Origin: Phycisphaeraceae bacterium
GTDB taxonomy: Bacteria > Planctomycetota > Phycisphaerae > Phycisphaerales > Phycisphaeraceae
Assembly: GCA_029260695.1 (NCBI GenBank)
Contig: JAJDCT010000344.1
Coordinates: 1-7,655 of the forward strand
Direction of reading: 5' to 3'
DNA: 7,655 bases
The position numbers and the translations under genes were made by a program. Below the pieces are notes generated by a model that was not told where the DNA came from, searched no databases, and was given only the letters and a program-made list of their open reading frames with translations. Below, piece after piece: positions 3,960 through 7,655 of this stretch (the stretch's first letter is position 1; each line of letters begins with the position of its first letter).

Positions 3960-6569
3960 ATGCACACTTACCAATACCAACCCGGCGACACGCCCCTTGC
4001 GGGCTACACGATCAAGAGCGCCGCGGGCCACGGCGGGTTCGGCGAGGTCTACTACGCCGTCAGCGATTCCGGGCGCGAGGTCGCGCTCAAGGCCGTCCAG
4101 GGTTACGAACAGATCGAGCTGCGCGGCATCAGCCAGTGCATGAACCTCAAGAGCCCGCACCTGGTCACGATCTTTGATGTCAAGCACAACGACAAGGGCC
4201 AGCCGTTTGTTTTAATGGAATATATCGCTGGGCCTTCGCTTGCGGACCTGATCGACGACTCGCCCAACGGGCTGGGGCCAGAGAAGACCGCCTTCTTTCT
4301 CCGCGAAATCGCCAAGGGTTTGTCATACCTGCACGACCACGGGATCGTCCACCGCGACCTCAAGCCCGCCAACATTTTCTACGAGAACGGCAGCGTGAAG
4401 ATCGGTGACTACGGCCTGAGCAAAGCCATCAGCGCCGACCACCACCAGAGCCAGACCGTCACCGTCGGGACCGTCCACTACATGGCCCCCGAGGTCGGCG
4501 CAGGCAAGTACGACCGCAGCATCGACATCTACGCGCTGGGTGTTGTGGTGTACGAGATGCTCACCGGGCGGGTCCCTTTTAAGGGCGATACCCCCAGTGA
4601 GATTCTGATGAAGCACCTGTCTTCACAGCCCGACCTCGATGAGATCCAAGAGCCTTTCCGGGCAGCGATCAAGAAGGCGATGGTCAAAGACCCCACGCAA
4701 CGCTATCAGAGTGTCAACGAGATGGTCGAGGCGGTCTTCGGCGAAGAGCGGATGAAGCAGAGCATGGCCAGCTTCTCCACCGCGGACCTGAGCATGGTCG
4801 CGGGGCAGGTGGGTCAGAAGGTGCGTGTCGGTGGTGCGCCGGTGGATGAGACGCATCACGACGACGATCTACACACGGATATACATGAGCGATTGGAACA
4901 CTCGGCACAGGTGGTTCAGCGCCGGGTGGATCGGGTCGGTCGACAGATCGATGAGAAGCTGACCGGTAAACGACATCCACGCGCAACCCGTCGGGGGATG
5001 ACCGCAGACCCACTTCGCGACCCGATGCGTTCTGGCCAACGAAGAACCCTCGCGGCGATAGCTCTGGGTACGGTCGCGATGGGTACGGGTCTGCTTGCCG
5101 GGTCCGGCTCGCAGCAGGAACAGATGTTCATGCTGTTTGCTTTCACCGCGGCGCTGGGGGCGGTGTCTGGGCTTTCGATCGCACGCATACGATTAATGCC
5201 GACGCTTACAGATGAGCCGGCGTTCGTCAGAAGGATAACCGTCGGTGGGCTGGCGATATTCGTGTCAGGGTTGTTGACGTTCCTTGGTCTGTCATTGTTT
5301 ATCGGGGGCTGGGACGCACCCCAGACAATGTCGATCCTGACACTCGCTGGGCCACTGCTTCTTATGGACTGGACCAAGGCGATGTCGCCCGGTCGGATAC
5401 AGCGGTTGTCGTTTGGTTCGGCCTTCAGCGCTGGCCTGCTCGCCTGGGTCACGTCCTGGTTTGTGGACGACATGAGTTCTTTGCTTGCGATCGGCACCGC
5501 CGCGGCTGTCATGCTGGCGGTCCAGGCGCTCAGCCCGTTCGATCCGACGACGACCGAAGATTGGGCGTTGGACGACGACGATGAAGAGGATTGGGGTGAT
5601 ACAAGCCGATTGCACGACCGGGTGGTACGACATCAGCCCGGCAAGCACATCGCGTCTCACAAGACCGAACAGGTCAACGCTTATTCCGCAGTGGTGACGG
5701 AGAATACCTCGTCTCGCAGCCGATTGGTCGCGCTGCTGTTGTCGGCTGTCCCTTTCGTGACAGGCGCACCGATCTTTGGGCTGCATCGATTTTACGCCGG
5801 CAAGACCGGCACGGGGATCCTCTGGCTCTTAACCTTCGGCCTGTTCGGGATCGGTCAGATTGTCGACCTGATCCTGATCGCCTGCGGCACGTTTACCGAC
5901 GCGGCGGGTCGGCCGATGACCGTTTGGCAACCGGGTAAGGCGCAGGGTAAGGGCGACGCGCATCCGATTAAGCACCAGGCCGGTCCGGCACCCGTGATGC
6001 ACCCGCATGAGCACACGCCGCTGCTGCCCAGCTTATTCAGCATCCTGCTCTCACTGATCGCGTCACTGATGATATTTATCGGCCTGACGATTGGCCTGGG
6101 TCTTTCGGTGCAGCTGCCCGAGGCCATCGCGGCCGATATGTTTGGAACCGAACTCAACATGGATATGACTCTGTTGTTTGGCTACGAAGGCTGGCCCGGC
6201 CTGATGCACAGCGCCGGGTTCCCGCTGGCGTTTGGGTTGCTCGGGCTCGGCGGCGTACTGATGACCGCAGCCAGACGGATCGAAGGCGTTGCACACATGC
6301 TCCGTGCGATTTTCGGCGCGGGTGGATTGATGCTGGCGGCGGGCATGGGGTCCGGTTTCCTGAACTACAACCACCACGTCTGGGAGGTGGTCGGGCCTAA
6401 CATCCAAGCCAACCAGATCGGCCCGGCTGTGGAATTGTTCCTGAAAAGCACCGATCAGACCGTGGGTGTGTTCGCACTGATTTTCCTGGCCTCCTCGGTA
6501 CTGGTCTTGGCGTGGCCGCCCAAGCAGCGGACGTTAGCGGTTGCACCGGCGGTCGAGGAAGGAGCGTGA
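3960..6569 (+). CDS. Polytopic membrane Ser/Thr protein kinase (Hanks type) with embedded TM2 domain
   Basis: The 869-aa product starts with a complete kinase domain (about residues 15-265). It has glycine loop GHGGFGEVY (23-31), lysine K44 in VALK, catalytic loop HRDLKPAN (D133, N138), DYG instead of DFG (D150), activation loop with several Thr/Ser ending in APE (176-178), and D189 in the IDIYALG helix. All residues needed for phosphotransfer are present. A charged linker follows to about 360, then about six membrane segments (363-382, 389-410, 428-450, 458-472, 483-503, 507-525) and an acidic stretch (DDDDEED 538-544). A TM2 domain follows at about 587-656, with GLHRFYAG (607-614) and IVDLILIACGTFTDAAG. 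About four more segments run at 690-715, 748-771, 780-800 and 835-852. It probably senses an envelope or membrane state and phosphorylates cytoplasmic Ser/Thr. ATG 3960 is chosen because AGGA is seven bases upstream and the kinase domain begins soon after; the frame is open to 3822 but that stretch overlaps the previous gene. Neighbours suggest one operon. Confidence 0.95.
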   Translation: MHTYQYQPGDTPLAGYTIKSAAGHGGFGEVYYAVSDSGREVALKAVQGYEQIELRGISQCMNLKSPHLVTIFDVKHNDKGQPFVLMEYIAGPSLADLIDDSPNGLGPEKTAFFLREIAKGLSYLHDHGIVHRDLKPANIFYENGSVKIGDYGLSKAISADHHQSQTVTVGTVHYMAPEVGAGKYDRSIDIYALGVVVYEMLTGRVPFKGDTPSEILMKHLSSQPDLDEIQEPFRAAIKKAMVKDPTQRYQSVNEMVEAVFGEERMKQSMASFSTADLSMVAGQVGQKVRVGGAPVDETHHDDDLHTDIHERLEHSAQVVQRRVDRVGRQIDEKLTGKRHPRATRRGMTADPLRDPMRSGQRRTLAAIALGTVAMGTGLLAGSGSQQEQMFMLFAFTAALGAVSGLSIARIRLMPTLTDEPAFVRRITVGGLAIFVSGLLTFLGLSLFIGGWDAPQTMSILTLAGPLLLMDWTKAMSPGRIQRLSFGSAFSAGLLAWVTSWFVDDMSSLLAIGTAAAVMLAVQALSPFDPTTTEDWALDDDDEEDWGDTSRLHDRVVRHQPGKHIASHKTEQVNAYSAVVTENTSSRSRLVALLLSAVPFVTGAPIFGLHRFYAGKTGTGILWLLTFGLFGIGQIVDLILIACGTFTDAAGRPMTVWQPGKAQGKGDAHPIKHQAGPAPVMHPHEHTPLLPSLFSILLSLIASLMIFIGLTIGLGLSVQLPEAIAADMFGTELNMDMTLLFGYEGWPGLMHSAGFPLAFGLLGLGGVLMTAARRIEGVAHMLRAIFGAGGLMLAAGMGSGFLNYNHHVWEVVGPNIQANQIGPAVELFLKSTDQTVGVFALIFLASSVLVLAWPPKQRTLAVAPAVEEGA
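6561..6564 (+). promoter_or_regulatory. Ribosome-binding site for the downstream two-TM gene, inside the kinase gene
   Basis: GGAG (within GGAAGGAG, 6557-6564) lies eight bases before ATG 6573 and five before an in-frame GTG at 6570. The spacing favours the ATG. Its place within the last kinase codons supports co-translation of the two genes. Confidence 0.7.
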
Positions 6570-6572
6570 GTG

Positions 6573-7655
6573 ATGCCTCTCATCAACGTATTTGGTTTAT
6601 TGATTCTTCTGGCTCTTGGTATAGGCGGGTTACTGCTCGTTGTTCTCTTTGTTGTGCTGATTGTCAACGCGATGGGTAAGAAGCGGAACTCCCGTGGGGC
6701 GATGACCGCGGGTGCCGCGTCGGTTTTGGCATTGGTGGTCTTGTTTGGCTTGTTTATGTCGTTCGCGACCGTCACCGAAACGAATTCGACGCATACAACA
6801 TTTTCTACCGAGCGATCTCATGTGCAGGTCGATCATGAGCGCAGCGGGGTCGGATCTGTCGAACTGATCACTTCTGCCGCTAAGTCGGAAGGAACGGTCA
6901 CCTCCGCCACGCCCCCGTCGCCACCCAGCACCCCCGGCGTTACGGTTGCGGGCAACCCCTGGTCCAACGCGGTCGAGGAGTTTCAGGACTTCGAGGCCGA
7001 TGTCTATCCCTCGCTCGAGAGTGCGGCCGAAGCACTTGGTCGGCGTGTCGGCAAGCGGTTGATGGAATCTGGCGAGGGCGGTGAGGGAGTGAGACAATCG
7101 ATCTATGTCTGGCGCGACCAGAGCGATGGGAATTACAGGGTCGAGCCCGGGGGGTTGGTGGTAACCCGCGAGGTGCTGGAGGCCGCGGCTAACGGACTTA
7201 AGCAGAAACTTGATGAGCCCGCCTACGTGTCCGTTGAGCGCCCCGTATCCAGTGAGGCGGTCGCGGTCGGCCTGGGGATTCAGGAGATCGAATTTGATCA
7301 AGACAACCGCTGGGGGGAGCATACCGACTTGCGGTCGGGCGCGATCGCGATACGGGTCAAGGCGCCTGGCGGGGCGTTCTCGGTCTCCACACGATTCAAC
7401 GACACTCCCTGGGTCGTGGATCGCAGCGCCTTCGCCGATGATTTCGCGAACGGCGACTGGGTGGTTGCCTATTCCCACGGTGACCACACCACCCACGAAG
7501 ACGCCCGGCAGGATGCGATCTTCGCCGCCGCCGATGTCCTTTTGCCTTTGGCAAAGGCCCGGATCAGTCAGTTGTCGGCCTCCGATCAGCACCACTTCGC
7601 TCAGCAGATGGAGAAAGACGCCAACTGGTTGCGTAACCGGGTTGGCGATGAATTG
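6573..7655 (+). CDS. Two-TM protein with large extracytoplasmic domain, partial (3' end outside window)
   Basis: The frame stays open for 361 codons to the window edge, so the C-terminus is missing. Two hydrophobic segments, about residues 4-32 and 43-67, are joined by a short basic turn (KKR, 36-38). By the positive-inside rule the turn is cytoplasmic and both ends lie outside. A Ser/Thr-rich stretch and a Pro-rich linker (TPPSPPSTPG, about 113-122) lead to a mixed alpha/beta soluble region from about 126. It contains an Asp/Glu-rich helix (NPWSNAVEEFQDFEADVYPS) and several hydrophobic strands, and ends in helices (about 310-361). I do not recognise this domain. It starts 3 bp after the kinase stop, so it is almost certainly cotranscribed and probably works with the kinase, for example as a sensor or an envelope-side partner. 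Codon use (G/C third positions) supports coding throughout. Confidence 0.85.
   Translation, partial: MPLINVFGLLILLALGIGGLLLVVLFVVLIVNAMGKKRNSRGAMTAGAASVLALVVLFGLFMSFATVTETNSTHTTFSTERSHVQVDHERSGVGSVELITSAAKSEGTVTSATPPSPPSTPGVTVAGNPWSNAVEEFQDFEADVYPSLESAAEALGRRVGKRLMESGEGGEGVRQSIYVWRDQSDGNYRVEPGGLVVTREVLEAAANGLKQKLDEPAYVSVERPVSSEAVAVGLGIQEIEFDQDNRWGEHTDLRSGAIAIRVKAPGGAFSVSTRFNDTPWVVDRSAFADDFANGDWVVAYSHGDHTTHEDARQDAIFAAADVLLPLAKARISQLSASDQHHFAQQMEKDANWLRNRVGDEL

Noticed and set aside
6630..7595. Minus-strand open frame of 321 codons opposite the two-TM gene
   Set aside because: It is the longest antisense frame here, but it mirrors a plus-strand gene with a good ribosome-binding site, membrane segments and G/C third-position bias. 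Its own product shows no domain, and GC-rich coding DNA commonly yields such antisense frames.
1..7655. CRISPR array, insertion sequence, phage or toxin-antitoxin content
   Set aside because: I saw no regularly spaced repeats, transposase, integrase, terminal inverted repeats or recognisable toxin/antitoxin pair. The 80-aa gene plus coupled larger gene resembles such a pair only in layout.

Overview
The window looks like chromosomal DNA of a planctomycete, most likely of the class Phycisphaerae. This is inferred from protein style, not from a marker gene. The evidence is a membrane protein ending in the C-x2-C-G-Y-D-L-R-G ... C-P-E-C-G zinc ribbon that is very common in that class, a large Ser/Thr kinase fused to many membrane segments and a TM2 domain, an FHA-like partner, and high GC.

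Layout. A plus-strand terminator at the left edge ends a gene or operon outside the window. Its hairpin overlaps the last codons of a minus-strand gene for a 187-aa membrane/zinc-ribbon protein. Next comes a minus-strand tRNA-Leu(CAA), then about 250 bp without a gene. The rest is a same-strand block on plus: (1) a 284-aa membrane-anchored coiled-coil protein; (2) a 199-bp structured gap; (3) an 80-aa protein of unknown function; (4) a 532-aa protein with TPR-like helical repeats and two degenerate FHA-like domains; (5) an 869-aa Ser/Thr kinase with about 12 membrane segments and an embedded TM2 domain; (6) a two-TM protein with a large, probably extracytoplasmic, domain that runs off the right edge.

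Genes 3 to 6 look like one transcript. The 80-aa gene and the TPR/FHA gene overlap by GTGA, only 52 bp separate the TPR/FHA gene from the kinase, and the last gene starts 3 bp after the kinase stop with its ribosome-binding site inside the kinase gene. The coiled-coil gene is on the same strand but separated by the 199-bp gap, so its membership is less certain. Taken together, this reads as a membrane signalling module: a transmembrane Hanks-type kinase, an FHA-fold adaptor that appears to have lost its phosphothreonine-binding residues, and two anchored proteins with domains probably outside the cytoplasmic membrane. The individual domains are recognisable, but the signal, substrates and output are not evident from sequence. 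This is the most interesting content of the window.
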